DNA of 64,000 nt. Origin: JBBSEX01 sp038239345 (GTDB lineage Bacteria > Acidobacteriota > Terriglobia > Bryobacterales > Bryobacteraceae). The DNA is taken from NCBI GenBank assembly GCA_038239345.1, contig JBBSEX010000009.1, positions 124,001 to 188,000 of the forward strand, read 5' to 3'. Below the pieces are notes generated by a model. It saw only the letters and a program-made list of their open reading frames with translations. It was not told the origin of the DNA and did no database searches. How positions within the stretch are numbered: the first letter of the stretch is position 1; each line of letters starts with the position of its first letter. The translations under genes and the position numbers were made by a program. Shown piece after piece: positions 1-8,364 of this stretch.

Positions 1-2864
1 TTCCCCAGCACACGAGCCGTCAACGGCGTCCCACTGCTGGCCGTGATTCCGCCACTCAAAGTCCAATCTTTCAGCAGCTTCGTGCCCACGGCGCTCTCCT
101 TCAAATACCCATTCGGGCCGCCCACCGGCGAGGTCGCCACCCAGTTCAGAGACAGAACGTGACGCCGATCGAAACTCGACAGACCTCGCTCCGCGCGCAG
201 ATCAAGATCATTCTGAGCGACTGTGTTCCCCGCCCCGCCAAACGTCGATGAATCGTCGATGGATTTAGAAAACGTATAAAGCAAGTTCGCCGAAAGTCCT
301 CTACGGAAACGGCGTGTGCCGCGCACTTGCAGGGCGTGATAGATGGAATTCCCATCGGAGCTTTCATAAATAAAGCCCACAGCGTTGCCGATACGCCGCC
401 GATCTTCCGAGGTCAACGGGGAACCGGGCGCCGCGCGATTGGGCGACCGTTGGATGTCCAGCCGTGTGCCCTTTGTGCCGAGATATCCAAGCTCCAGCAC
501 GATCCCCTTGGGCAGGTCGCGCTGAATGGAGGCGTTCCACGTTTGCGCATAACCCATGCGATAGTTCGGATCCACGGCAAAAGTATTGGTTACCGTTTTC
601 CCATCCGGCGTAACCGTGAACCCGTCGGCAACCGTCAGAATGGCATTCAGACTGGTGTTGACGTTGTTGCTAATCGCGAACGGAGGCTGCGCCGCCAGAC
701 GGGATGCGATCTGGTTGTAGACCGTATTGTTGTAATACCAACCGTAACCCGCGCGAATCTGCGTTGCTTTAAGCGGCTTCCAAGCCAGGCCTAGCCGGGG
801 CGAAAAATTGTTCTTGTCGGGATTCACCAGAGCGCTGTCCAGGCTGCCTCCATAGGGATCGGCTTGGCCGGGCGTCACTACACTGGCGGCCGTGAATCCA
901 GGCGCGATGGCGAGATTGGCAATGCGATCGTACTTCTCCCGCAGAGGCGTGAAGTACTCGTAACGCAAGCCCAGAACCAAGCTGAAATTCGGTCCCAGGC
1001 GCCAGTCGTCCTGGGCGAACGCGGCGTAGGATTGCCCACGGAAATAGGTGTTTGAATCGCCGTAACGAATCGAGCTCGATTGGGGGAACCCGAGAAGGAA
1101 GTCGGCCAGATCGTAGCCCGTTCCCTGCACCGGAAATCCGTTCGCATCGAAGGCGCTGGTGGCAAGTCCGGTGAACGTAAACGTGCCCCGGCCATTGGAA
1201 TCGGTTCGCGTATTCAATTGCAGCCGTTTGTATTCTCCACCGAAGCTCATGCTGTGGTTGCCGCGAACCCAGGTGAAGGATTCGCTGACGCCCGTGCTCT
1301 GATTACGCACCAACAAAGGACTTGCATCGCTGAGAGAACCGAAATTCGTAAACGACAAATTCGGAGGGCCGAAATTCAACGGATCCTGCGAAGTGCCCTG
1401 GATGCCCAAGGCGGCGGCGACATTCGTTTTATCGGCGAAGAACGGCGTCGTATTACTGCGGTTGCGATTGAAGGTCCAATGCAGGGAACTAAGCGCCGTG
1501 GGCGTGAATGTATGGGTCCAACTCAAATCGGAACTGGCGCCGTAGCCGCTGGTCTCGTCGCGATAGCCGTAGAGCTGGATGCCCTCTCCCTCACGACGCT
1601 GATAGTTCAAATTGAGCGCCAGGCGATCCTTCTTGCCGAAGTTGTGATTCAGACGCACTCCGAGATTATCGGAGTTCTGAGGGACCGACGCCACCAGCTG
1701 ATAATTCTGGACATTTCCCGGCTGATTCGGGAGTGGAACGAAGCTCAACAGACCTCGGGAAATGGAATTGATCTGCGATGCCGGGATTATATTTCCCGGT
1801 AGCGGCATATGGCTGAAGGCATCGTAAATCGTCGATGGCACTTGCGAGAAATCGCCGTTTCTCTCAGCCAGAGTCGGTACGGTGGACACCAAATTCTGGG
1901 GATTGCGGGCTCGGGTTCCGAAGTAATTTATGAAGAAGAAAGTCTGCTCTGCCTTGATCACTTTTGGAATCACCAGCGGACCACCGATAAGGAATCCAAA
2001 CCGGGTCTGGGCATAGGCGGCCTTCGCGGTATTCTCGCCGTTGAGCGAAACCTGACGGGCATCGAGCGCCGAATTGCGCAGCGTCAGGAAGGCCGCGCCG
2101 CGAATGCTATTCCCGCCACGATTGGCGCGATTTCCAAAGAATGGAGGTTGTCCGTTGGCGCCGCCAGGACGTCGTTGTCCGAAGCCGCCACCACCGCCCC
2201 GGCCTCCGCCGCCTCCGCCAAATCCGCCGCCACCTCTACCGCCTCCGCCGCCAAATCCCCCGCCGCCTCCAGCCCCGCCAAATCCCGGAGGAGCACCGGC
2301 GGTAGGATTTCCCGCAGCCCCGGCGCCGTTCGGACCCTGCCCCAATCCACGCTGCTGCGAAGGATCTTCGTTCATCCCTTGCGGTAAGCCGCGGCTCAAA
2401 CTTCCATTGACTAGAAACGACTCATTTCCACTATCGGAAGCGCCCGCCGCAGGGCCCGCTTCAGCCGGACCATTGGCCAACGCCGCAGCAATTTGTCCTT
2501 CGGCCTGCAAACTCGCAAAGCCCGCACCCGAGCGCCGCGAGCCTTGCGCCGCTAGACCCGATCGCAATTCCAATGTCCAGTCCAGCGTCTGCGCCGCCCC
2601 GGTAACCTGCACTTCCTTGCGGGCCGGCTGGAATCCAAACATATCCACTTGAAAATTCCAGGTCCCGGCGGTCAGTCCGGTAAAAGAATAGCGCCCGCCG
2701 TCGTCGGTGAGCGAAGTTAATTTCGTGGTTCCAAGCGTGGCGCTGATGGTGGCGCCGGGTATAGTCTGGCCGCCCGACTTCACTATGCCCGTCTGGCCGA
2801 AAAACGAGCTCGCGCAGAAGATTGGAGACAACAGAAGAATAAAAGATCGATTGCTGTGATTCAT
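1..2864 (-). CDS. TonB-dependent receptor, Oar-like, carboxypeptidase-regulatory N-terminus (3' end outside window)
   Basis: Reading the minus strand from ATG at 2864 gives an uninterrupted frame of about 954 codons that runs off the window edge, so the C-terminus is missing. Residues 1-24 form a signal peptide. About residues 25-103 resemble the carboxypeptidase regulatory-like beta-sandwich (PGATISA, GRYSFTGLTAGTWNFQV). A Gly/Phe/Arg-rich low-complexity stretch lies at about 192-237 (nt 2153-2290). After it comes the outer-membrane barrel typical of acidobacterial Oar-like receptors (FGFLIGGPLVIPK, FFFINYFGTR, SFGGEYKRL, AFAQDDWRL, SPRLGLAWKP, YLGTKGTRLDIQRSPN). I see no clear canonical plug domain. 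The family imports or binds bulky substrates at the outer membrane; the substrate here is unknown. The start lies 18 nt after the upstream gene's stop, so the two are probably co-transcribed. Confidence 0.93.
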   Translation of the reverse strand, partial: MNHSNRSFILLLSPIFCASSFFGQTGIVKSGGQTIPGATISATLGTTKLTSLTDDGGRYSFTGLTAGTWNFQVDMFGFQPARKEVQVTGAAQTLDWTLELRSGLAAQGSRRSGAGFASLQAEGQIAAALANGPAEAGPAAGASDSGNESFLVNGSLSRGLPQGMNEDPSQQRGLGQGPNGAGAAGNPTAGAPPGFGGAGGGGGFGGGGGRGGGGFGGGGGGRGGGGGFGQRRPGGANGQPPFFGNRANRGGNSIRGAAFLTLRNSALDARQVSLNGENTAKAAYAQTRFGFLIGGPLVIPKVIKAEQTFFFINYFGTRARNPQNLVSTVPTLAERNGDFSQVPSTIYDAFSHMPLPGNIIPASQINSISRGLLSFVPLPNQPGNVQNYQLVASVPQNSDNLGVRLNHNFGKKDRLALNLNYQRREGEGIQLYGYRDETSGYGASSDLSWTHTFTPTALSSLHWTFNRNRSNTTPFFADKTNVAAALGIQGTSQDPLNFGPPNLSFTNFGSLSDASPLLVRNQSTGVSESFTWVRGNHSMSFGGEYKRLQLNTRTDSNGRGTFTFTGLATSAFDANGFPVQGTGYDLADFLLGFPQSSSIRYGDSNTYFRGQSYAAFAQDDWRLGPNFSLVLGLRYEYFTPLREKYDRIANLAIAPGFTAASVVTPGQADPYGGSLDSALVNPDKNNFSPRLGLAWKPLKATQIRAGYGWYYNNTVYNQIASRLAAQPPFAISNNVNTSLNAILTVADGFTVTPDGKTVTNTFAVDPNYRMGYAQTWNASIQRDLPKGIVLELGYLGTKGTRLDIQRSPNRAAPGSPLTSEDRRRIGNAVGFIYESSDGNSIYHALQVRGTRRFRRGLSANLLYTFSKSIDDSSTFGGAGNTVAQNDLDLRAERGLSSFDRRHVLSLNWVATSPVGGPNGYLKESAVGTKLLKDWTLSGGITASSGTPLTARVLG

Positions 2865-2882
2865 CCGCGCGTCGCCGTTTTC

Positions 2883-3260
2883 TTACTGCGCTTTCTTCAA
2901 CGTTAAGTCCCGCGCTTGTCCATTTCCACCTTCGCGCTGGACCTTCAATTTCATCTCGGCGGCGGATGCCGTTCCCGTGTAGAGACTCTTTACCGTATTA
3001 CCCTGCATTTCAAATGTCGTGCTGAACGAGACGTTATCGCCATCCACCTTGCCGTCCGCGATCGGGATCTCGCGTCCGCCCGGCCCTACGGAGCTTCCGG
3101 TTAGCGAACTTCCGTCGGACTTGAGATTGAAAGTAACCGTCCGCGTACCGTTGCGGCCTTCCATTTCCCCGGTCCACTTACCAGTCAAATCGGCGGCGAA
3201 CGCGCTGACGAGGGAGAGCAAAAACGCCGCCCCTGTTAATAGGATAGATTTCGTTTTCAT
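2883..3260 (-). CDS. small secreted protein, lipocalin-like beta-rich, unknown function
   Basis: A 125-residue protein with a clear signal peptide (MKTKSILLTG... ending SAFAA at about residue 23). The mature part is a short beta-rich domain with the pattern LTGKWTGEMEG, followed by SSLTGSSVG and IADGKVDGDNVSF. This pattern recurs in small exported proteins of acidobacteria and planctomycetes whose function is not known. It sits immediately upstream of the TonB receptor gene on the same strand, with 18 nt between them, so it is probably the first gene of that operon. The A/G-rich stretch just before the ATG on the minus strand (AAGGAAAAC) gives a fair ribosome binding site. I assign no function. 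Confidence 0.8.
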   Translation of the reverse strand: MKTKSILLTGAAFLLSLVSAFAADLTGKWTGEMEGRNGTRTVTFNLKSDGSSLTGSSVGPGGREIPIADGKVDGDNVSFSTTFEMQGNTVKSLYTGTASAAEMKLKVQREGGNGQARDLTLKKAQ

Positions 3261-3335
3261 AGTTTTCCTTCGTGAGTAATGATGATCAAACGGCGCAGCT
3301 AGGTTACATAGCCGATCTCGGCTACCATCGAAAGA

Positions 3336-4634
3336 ATGGAACTGATTGCTGGATGGATGTTGTTGACGCCGTTCGTTCTATTCGCCGGAAATACGGTTAG
3401 CTTACCTACATTCAGCCACGATATCTCAATAATTCTTAACACGCATTGCGTCACCTGCCATCGGCCGGGCCAGTCCGCTCCCTTTTCCTTGATCGGTTAT
3501 GGCGACGCCGCGAAACGCGCATCTTTGATCGCCAAAGTCACCGCCTCACACCAGATGCCGCCGTGGAAACCGGAACCGGGATACGGCCATTTTGCCGCTG
3601 AACGCCGGCTGAGCGGTGAGGAGATTTCACTCCTTCGACGTTGGGCGGAAGGGGGTGCGCCGGAAGGCGATCGCTCAAAAACTCCGCCGCCGCCAGTGTT
3701 TCCCGGCGACTGGCAACTGGGTCCTCCGGACCTGATCGTCGAGATGCCGCATGCCTTCGAGGTTCCCGCCGAAGGCCCCGACATCTATCAGTGCTTCTCC
3801 GTCCCGCTGCGTGCAAAACGAACCCAATATGTACGCGCCATCGAGTTCCGGCCGTCGGACCCGCGCGTGGTTCATCACGCAATCTTATTTAACGATCCGC
3901 ACCATATAGGGCAGAAAAACGATACGGGATCGGGATATAGCTGTTTTGGCGGACCCGGCGCTCTGCCGGCCATCGGGCTGGGCGGTTGGTCGCCCGGTAA
4001 TCAGCCGATCCAGATGCCTGCGGTGGCGCCAGCGATACTGCGTCAGGATTCCGGTTTGATTGTTCAACTCCATTTTCATCCCACCGGAAAGCCGGAAACG
4101 GAGCGTTCGCGAATCGGTTTTTACTTCACTGACACGGCACCCGAAAGGCATGTCCAGGATATAGCGCTGGGTTCCAGGCGGATCGACATCGCCCCGGGGG
4201 ACGCTCGTTATCTGGTGACCGATCATTTTGAAATTCCGGTGGACGTCGATCTTTACAGCATCATCCCGCATGCGCATTTTCTGTGCCGGGAAATGCGCGG
4301 ATTCGCCATCCTTCCGAATGGCCGAAAGCAATGGCTGATCTGGATCAAGGATTGGGACTTCAACTGGCAGGATCAGTTCCGCTACGCGACTCCGGTCAGG
4401 CTACCGGCGGGGACGAAGGTCCATATGGAATTTTTCTACGACAATTCAGACCGTAATCCCAAAAACCCGAATCGGCCTCCGAAGGAGGTTTTCTGGGGCT
4501 CTGGGGTGGGCGACGAAATGGCCGGACTTCATCTGAACGTGATACCCGTTGCGGCCACCGGCGCCCAGGAGTTGTCACAAGCGCTGTGGGGAAAAATGAT
4601 GCGTGACGTAGGTGGAGGATTTTACCGCCAGTAA
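3336..4634 (+). CDS. secreted cytochrome c / type II copper monooxygenase-like (PHM fold) protein
   Basis: A 432-residue exported protein. After the signal peptide (about 1-18) a short c-type cytochrome domain carries the heme motif CVTCH at 38-42 and a likely distal ligand Met74 in HQMPPW. From about 125 onward it matches the two-domain copper type II ascorbate-dependent monooxygenase fold (peptidylglycine/dopamine monooxygenase family). All six copper ligands can be placed: His180-His181 and a His of HFH 246-248 for the first copper, His312 and His314 of HAH, and Met364 in HMEFF for the second. The heme could feed electrons to the copper sites, which is inference. The substrate is unknown. 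It is transcribed divergently from the small secreted protein at 2883-3260, and the next gene on its 3' side is convergent. Confidence 0.82.
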   Translation: MELIAGWMLLTPFVLFAGNTVSLPTFSHDISIILNTHCVTCHRPGQSAPFSLIGYGDAAKRASLIAKVTASHQMPPWKPEPGYGHFAAERRLSGEEISLLRRWAEGGAPEGDRSKTPPPPVFPGDWQLGPPDLIVEMPHAFEVPAEGPDIYQCFSVPLRAKRTQYVRAIEFRPSDPRVVHHAILFNDPHHIGQKNDTGSGYSCFGGPGALPAIGLGGWSPGNQPIQMPAVAPAILRQDSGLIVQLHFHPTGKPETERSRIGFYFTDTAPERHVQDIALGSRRIDIAPGDARYLVTDHFEIPVDVDLYSIIPHAHFLCREMRGFAILPNGRKQWLIWIKDWDFNWQDQFRYATPVRLPAGTKVHMEFFYDNSDRNPKNPNRPPKEVFWGSGVGDEMAGLHLNVIPVAATGAQELSQALWGKMMRDVGGGFYRQ

Positions 4635-4640
4635 CCTCCG

Positions 4641-5153
4641 CTACTTTGTGTCTTTCGTTTCCGTTCCCTTCGCCATTAAAGTCCAGTGAACATTATCGGT
4701 GGAGAATTCCTGCCGGTACTCGATCGTACCGGGAGATGTAAATACATTGACCACCTGAAAATAGACCGGCTTGCCGTCGGCTTCGTCTTCCCACGGGAAC
4801 GTCCAGACGTCGCCTTTGATTAGAAGCTTGCCCGAGCCTGCCTTGCCGCCACCTTGGGGGATCGGGTAACTGGTATAGGTATCGTCCTTGGCATTATAGG
4901 TAAAGATCAGTAGGGCCTTCGAATCGCCATCGACGAACTGGTTACAAGCGAAGTAATTTCCACTGCGCCAGCAATCGTTCTTGATGGTGGTGGCCTCCTT
5001 ACTGGCTTTGCTGTAAGGAGTGGCGAAGTGCTCCGCTTTCAGGTTCCATGTGCCGGAATAAACGGCCACTTTATCCAGCGGACCGGCAGCTTTCGTGGCT
5101 GGAATCGCGGACAGCAGAGCGGCGAAGCTCAATATTCGGATGGTCAGACTCAT
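4641..5153 (-). CDS. secreted DUF1579-like protein
   Basis: A 170-residue protein with a signal peptide (cleavage near ATKAAG, residue 22). The mature part begins with a beta-strand pattern YSGTWNLKAEHF and continues with aromatic strands such as KDDTYTSYPIP and VWTFPWEDEADGKP, ending with MAKGTETK. This resembles the DUF1579 lipocalin-like fold of small exported proteins, but I am not certain of the family. Two cysteines (in NDCWRSGNYFACNQF) are well placed for a disulfide. It is convergent with the copper monooxygenase-like gene, with only 6 nt between stop codons, and divergent from the gene at 5238. No function is assigned. Confidence 0.75.
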   Translation of the reverse strand: MSLTIRILSFAALLSAIPATKAAGPLDKVAVYSGTWNLKAEHFATPYSKASKEATTIKNDCWRSGNYFACNQFVDGDSKALLIFTYNAKDDTYTSYPIPQGGGKAGSGKLLIKGDVWTFPWEDEADGKPVYFQVVNVFTSPGTIEYRQEFSTDNVHWTLMAKGTETKDTK

Positions 5154-5237
5154 GTGGAAACCCCTCCCGAAGAATTATAGTGCAAGAATATTCTTTTTTC
5201 ATCGAAACAAAGTTTCAACCGCCTCATCCATCCTGTC

Positions 5238-5627
5238 ATGAATCGCATTCGGGGAAGGGTGCTGGCGGTCCTGTTCACGGCAGGGACGATGTTTGCCCAA
5301 TCCACACTGATTGGCACAATTGTTTCGGCCGATTGCACGCCCACGGGAGCCAAGGCAGAGCAGAAAGTCCCCGCGGTTACGGAAGACGGTCAACAGCATC
5401 TGGGCAAGGCGGAAACGGCCAGCGAGACAACCTGTAGCATCGCGAAAGATACGAAAGCCTTCGCTTTACAAACCGCCGACGGCAAGGTGATCCGCTTTGA
5501 CGAAGCCGGCAATAAGAAAATTGCCAAGCGGTTACGGGCGGCGAAGCAATCCGCTAAGCCTTCTCTGCAGGTAAAGGTGAAGGGCATCGTCACCGGCGGC
5601 ACGATGACGATCGATTCGCTTCGCTAG
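5238..5627 (+). CDS. small secreted protein of unknown function
   Basis: A 129-residue protein starting MNRIRGRVLAVLFTAGTMFAQ, a signal peptide likely cleaved at about residue 20. The mature protein is beta-rich, with STLIGTIVSADC at the start, a central CSIAKDTKAFAL stretch and a C-terminal LQVKVKGIVTGGTMTIDSLR strand pair. The pattern suggests a small OB-like barrel and recurs in acidobacterial secreted proteins, but I do not recognise a named family. Its stop overlaps the stop of the convergent kinase gene by 4 nt (5624-5627). Confidence 0.7.
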   Translation: MNRIRGRVLAVLFTAGTMFAQSTLIGTIVSADCTPTGAKAEQKVPAVTEDGQQHLGKAETASETTCSIAKDTKAFALQTADGKVIRFDEAGNKKIAKRLRAAKQSAKPSLQVKVKGIVTGGTMTIDSLR

Positions 5628-7303
5628 GCCCTCGAATCTAATATCTCTTTCAACCGGCCGTAGCCCGCCCGGCTGATGGGAACCTGACTTCCATCCGCCA
5701 GCACCGCCACCCGGGTGTCCTTCGTATACGGCTCTATCTTCGTTACTTTCCCGATATTGACGATAAACGAGCGGTGCACCCGAATGAATTGCGCCGGATC
5801 GAGCGAGGCTTCCAGGCTGGAGATAGTCTGTTGCTTCAGGTAATTTTTCTTCTCGGTGCGGAGTGAAACATAATCGTCCTGGGCCTCGGCGAAATCCAGA
5901 CGATCCACGGGAATAATATGTACCCGCGACCCATCCTTGACGACGATTCGCTGCAGGAATTGATCGGGAGCGCGCGCCGCAGATGCCAGTTCTGTCGCCA
6001 CGATTGGCTTTTCGCTGGGCTGGTCACCTGGCTGGGCTTGGATGCGAAGTTTGGCGCGTTGCAAGGCAGTGTGCAGACGATCGGCATTGAACGGTTTCAA
6101 AAGATAATCGACCGCGTGGGCGTCGAAGGCCCGCATGGCGTAATTGTCGAACGCTGTCGTGAAAATGACGGCGATTTCGGGACTGGTCAACTCTAAAACT
6201 TCGAACCCATCGAGCTTGGGCATTTGGACGTCGAGGAACATCAGATCGGGCTTGAATTCACTGGCGGCTTTAACGGCGGCAAACCCATTGGCGCATTCGG
6301 CGACAATTTCGACATCGTCATGCGCTTTCAAATACTCGCGCAGCACTTGGCGGGCAAGCTCTTCATCGTCCACAATAATCGCTCGCAGAGCGACTCGTTC
6401 GGCGGTGGCATTTTGGTGCGGTAGCGGCGCGGGCTGGCGATCCTGAGTCAAAGCCTTCAGATCGACAAGCAGGTCGCGGGCGGAAGCATAGCGCCGTTCA
6501 CGGTCCTTTTCCAGGCATTTACGAACTACCCGATCCAGCTCTTCGGGCACATCGTAATTGAAGCGCGCCATGCCCTCGGGCTGGGTCTGCAGGATGCGGG
6601 CAATGGTCTCGGAAGTGCTGCTGCCGGCGAAGGGTAATCGTGCGGTGGCCATCTGATAAAGCACAACGCCGAGACTGAAAATATCGGTGCGATGATCCAC
6701 TTCCTTGCCCAGCGCCTGTTCCGGGCTCATGTACTCAACGGTCCCCAAGACAGCTCCGGCGGCGGTCGCAAAGCGGGTTTCCATGCGAGACGAGAGGCCA
6801 CCGACGGTTGAGTCGGCCACAATCTTCGCCAAGCCGAAATCGAGAACTTTCACATAGCCCCGGGGCGTCACCATGATATTGGCGGGCTTGATATCGCGAT
6901 GAACGATCCCCTTGGAATGAGCTGCATCCAGCGCGTCGGCGATCTGCGCGCCAAGCGATGCAATTTCCGGAATGGGCAGCGGCGTATCGCCGATTTTCTG
7001 GTCCAGCGGCACACCTTCGATGTATTCCATCGTCAGAAAATGAAGTCCGTTAGCCTCGCCGATCTCGTGTATGTAGGCTACGTTGGGATGGTTTAAAGCG
7101 GAAGCTGCTTTGGCTTCGCGCACGAAGCGTTCCAATCGATTCGGGTTGTCCGATACATCGCGGGGCAGGATTTTTAAAGCCACTTGGCGGTCCAGCGTAA
7201 TATCGGTAGCCAGAAATACTTCGCCCATTCCGCCTTCCCCCAGCCGGGAAATGATGCGGTAGTGCGAGAAGCTGGAATTGGGCTGCAGGGAATCCGTCAT
7301 CAT
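5624..7303 (-). CDS. Ser/Thr protein kinase fused to a LytTR-type response regulator
   Basis: A 559-residue three-domain protein. Residues 15-285 are a PknB-type kinase with the glycine loop GEGGMGEV (22-29), catalytic Lys44, HRDIKPAN (135-142) and DFG (155-157), so it should be active. Residues 304-425 are a receiver domain with the acidic pair Asp312-Asp313 and phosphoacceptor Asp358 in FLDVQMP. Residues about 455-555 are a LytTR DNA-binding domain (FIRVHRSFIVNI, SRAGYGRLKEIL). There is no transmembrane segment, so it acts in the cytoplasm. It lies 8 nt after the LytS-type kinase gene, which is therefore its likely phosphodonor. The fusion would let Ser/Thr phosphorylation and His-Asp phosphorelay act on one transcription factor; that is inference. 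Ordinary LytTR regulators have only the last two domains. Confidence 0.95.
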   Translation of the reverse strand: MMTDSLQPNSSFSHYRIISRLGEGGMGEVFLATDITLDRQVALKILPRDVSDNPNRLERFVREAKAASALNHPNVAYIHEIGEANGLHFLTMEYIEGVPLDQKIGDTPLPIPEIASLGAQIADALDAAHSKGIVHRDIKPANIMVTPRGYVKVLDFGLAKIVADSTVGGLSSRMETRFATAAGAVLGTVEYMSPEQALGKEVDHRTDIFSLGVVLYQMATARLPFAGSSTSETIARILQTQPEGMARFNYDVPEELDRVVRKCLEKDRERRYASARDLLVDLKALTQDRQPAPLPHQNATAERVALRAIIVDDEELARQVLREYLKAHDDVEIVAECANGFAAVKAASEFKPDLMFLDVQMPKLDGFEVLELTSPEIAVIFTTAFDNYAMRAFDAHAVDYLLKPFNADRLHTALQRAKLRIQAQPGDQPSEKPIVATELASAARAPDQFLQRIVVKDGSRVHIIPVDRLDFAEAQDDYVSLRTEKKNYLKQQTISSLEASLDPAQFIRVHRSFIVNIGKVTKIEPYTKDTRVAVLADGSQVPISRAGYGRLKEILDSRA

Positions 7304-7311
7304 TCTCCCGA

Positions 7312-8346
7312 TTATCGCTCGGAGGAATCGCAGGGGAACGACATCCTGACGCGATAATGATCCTTATCGACTTCCACCTGGAGCGTGGCCGCGTCGCCAT
7401 AACGCGCTTGCAGACGGCTTCTTACGTTGACTAAACCCACACCATTGCGCCGCGGCGACGGGGAATCGGGATCGAAATCGTTTTCAATGCTGAAGATCAA
7501 GTCGCTACCCTGGCGATGTCCTTGGACGCGGATGCAGCCGCCGTCGATCATCGTCGCAACGCCGTGTTTAATAGCGTTTTCTACCAGCGGCTGAATCAAT
7601 AGCGGTGGTATCTGGCAATCTTCACACGCTATTTCGACTTCCTGTTCCAGGCGCAGGCGCGACCCAAAACGCACCTGTTCCACGTCCAGATAATTTTTCA
7701 CCAAAGCCAGTTCTTCGCCAAACGAAATACTGGTTTTGTCGCCGAGCCGGAGCGTCGTGCGCAGAAAGTCGGAGAGACTGATACACATTTCCCGGGCGCG
7801 GGCGGGATCGATGGTGGTTAGCGCGCTGATGGAATTCAGACTATTGAATAAGAAGTGCGGGTTGATCTGCGCTTTCAACGCTCGCAGCTCGGCTTCACCG
7901 GCGAGGATTTCGGCGTGCCGGGACGATTGAATAGCGAGAATGACGTAATGCATCGCTACGGAAAGAAGATAAAGCAGTACGCCAACGCCGGCCACGACGG
8001 GTAAAGCGCGGCGAAAGCGATCGTCGAGGCCTGGATAAAATGCCGTGAGAGATAAAGCGGTCAAGCGCGAGAGAAGGGTCCACGCGGCGCTGACGACCAA
8101 GGCCGCCGTCATATGATTGGCGATCAACTTCGCGGCACTGGCGGCACGCAGTGGCAATTGCCGGCAGGTGTACCAGGATGACATGCTGATAAAAGCGAAA
8201 ACCACCGTCATCGGCACCATGACTGCGGCCGCTTCAATCGCCGTCACATGATTGGTGCTGACCACCAGGATCAGCAGCAATGAAATGGGCACCCACGCGA
8301 GCAGGTATCCGCCGAACCGGGTTTTGCTTTCAAATGCTGGATGCAT
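7312..8346 (-). CDS. LytS/YehU-family sensor histidine kinase
   Basis: A 344-residue membrane sensor kinase. About four hydrophobic segments occupy residues 1-140, followed by the His_kinase domain with the phosphoacceptor motif INPHFLFNSLNS (His164), then a GHKL ATPase with an N box (LIQPLVENAIKHG) and a G box (RRNGVGLVNVRSRL). This is the usual partner of LytTR response regulators, and the gene just downstream on the same strand encodes one fused to a Ser/Thr kinase. It starts 18 nt after the stop of the LiaF-like gene. The three genes therefore look like one operon. The signal sensed is unknown; there is no large extracellular loop, so it may sense the membrane itself or the LiaF-like protein. 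Confidence 0.93.
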   Translation of the reverse strand: MHPAFESKTRFGGYLLAWVPISLLLILVVSTNHVTAIEAAAVMVPMTVVFAFISMSSWYTCRQLPLRAASAAKLIANHMTAALVVSAAWTLLSRLTALSLTAFYPGLDDRFRRALPVVAGVGVLLYLLSVAMHYVILAIQSSRHAEILAGEAELRALKAQINPHFLFNSLNSISALTTIDPARAREMCISLSDFLRTTLRLGDKTSISFGEELALVKNYLDVEQVRFGSRLRLEQEVEIACEDCQIPPLLIQPLVENAIKHGVATMIDGGCIRVQGHRQGSDLIFSIENDFDPDSPSPRRNGVGLVNVRSRLQARYGDAATLQVEVDKDHYRVRMSFPCDSSER

Positions 8347-8364
8347 AGGGGCGCCGGCCGAAGC

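Noticed and set aside
2074..2652. A proline-rich plus-strand frame opposite the receptor's glycine-rich segment
   Set aside because: It is the mirror of the Gly-rich coding strand (GGC/GCC runs) and has no start context or family.
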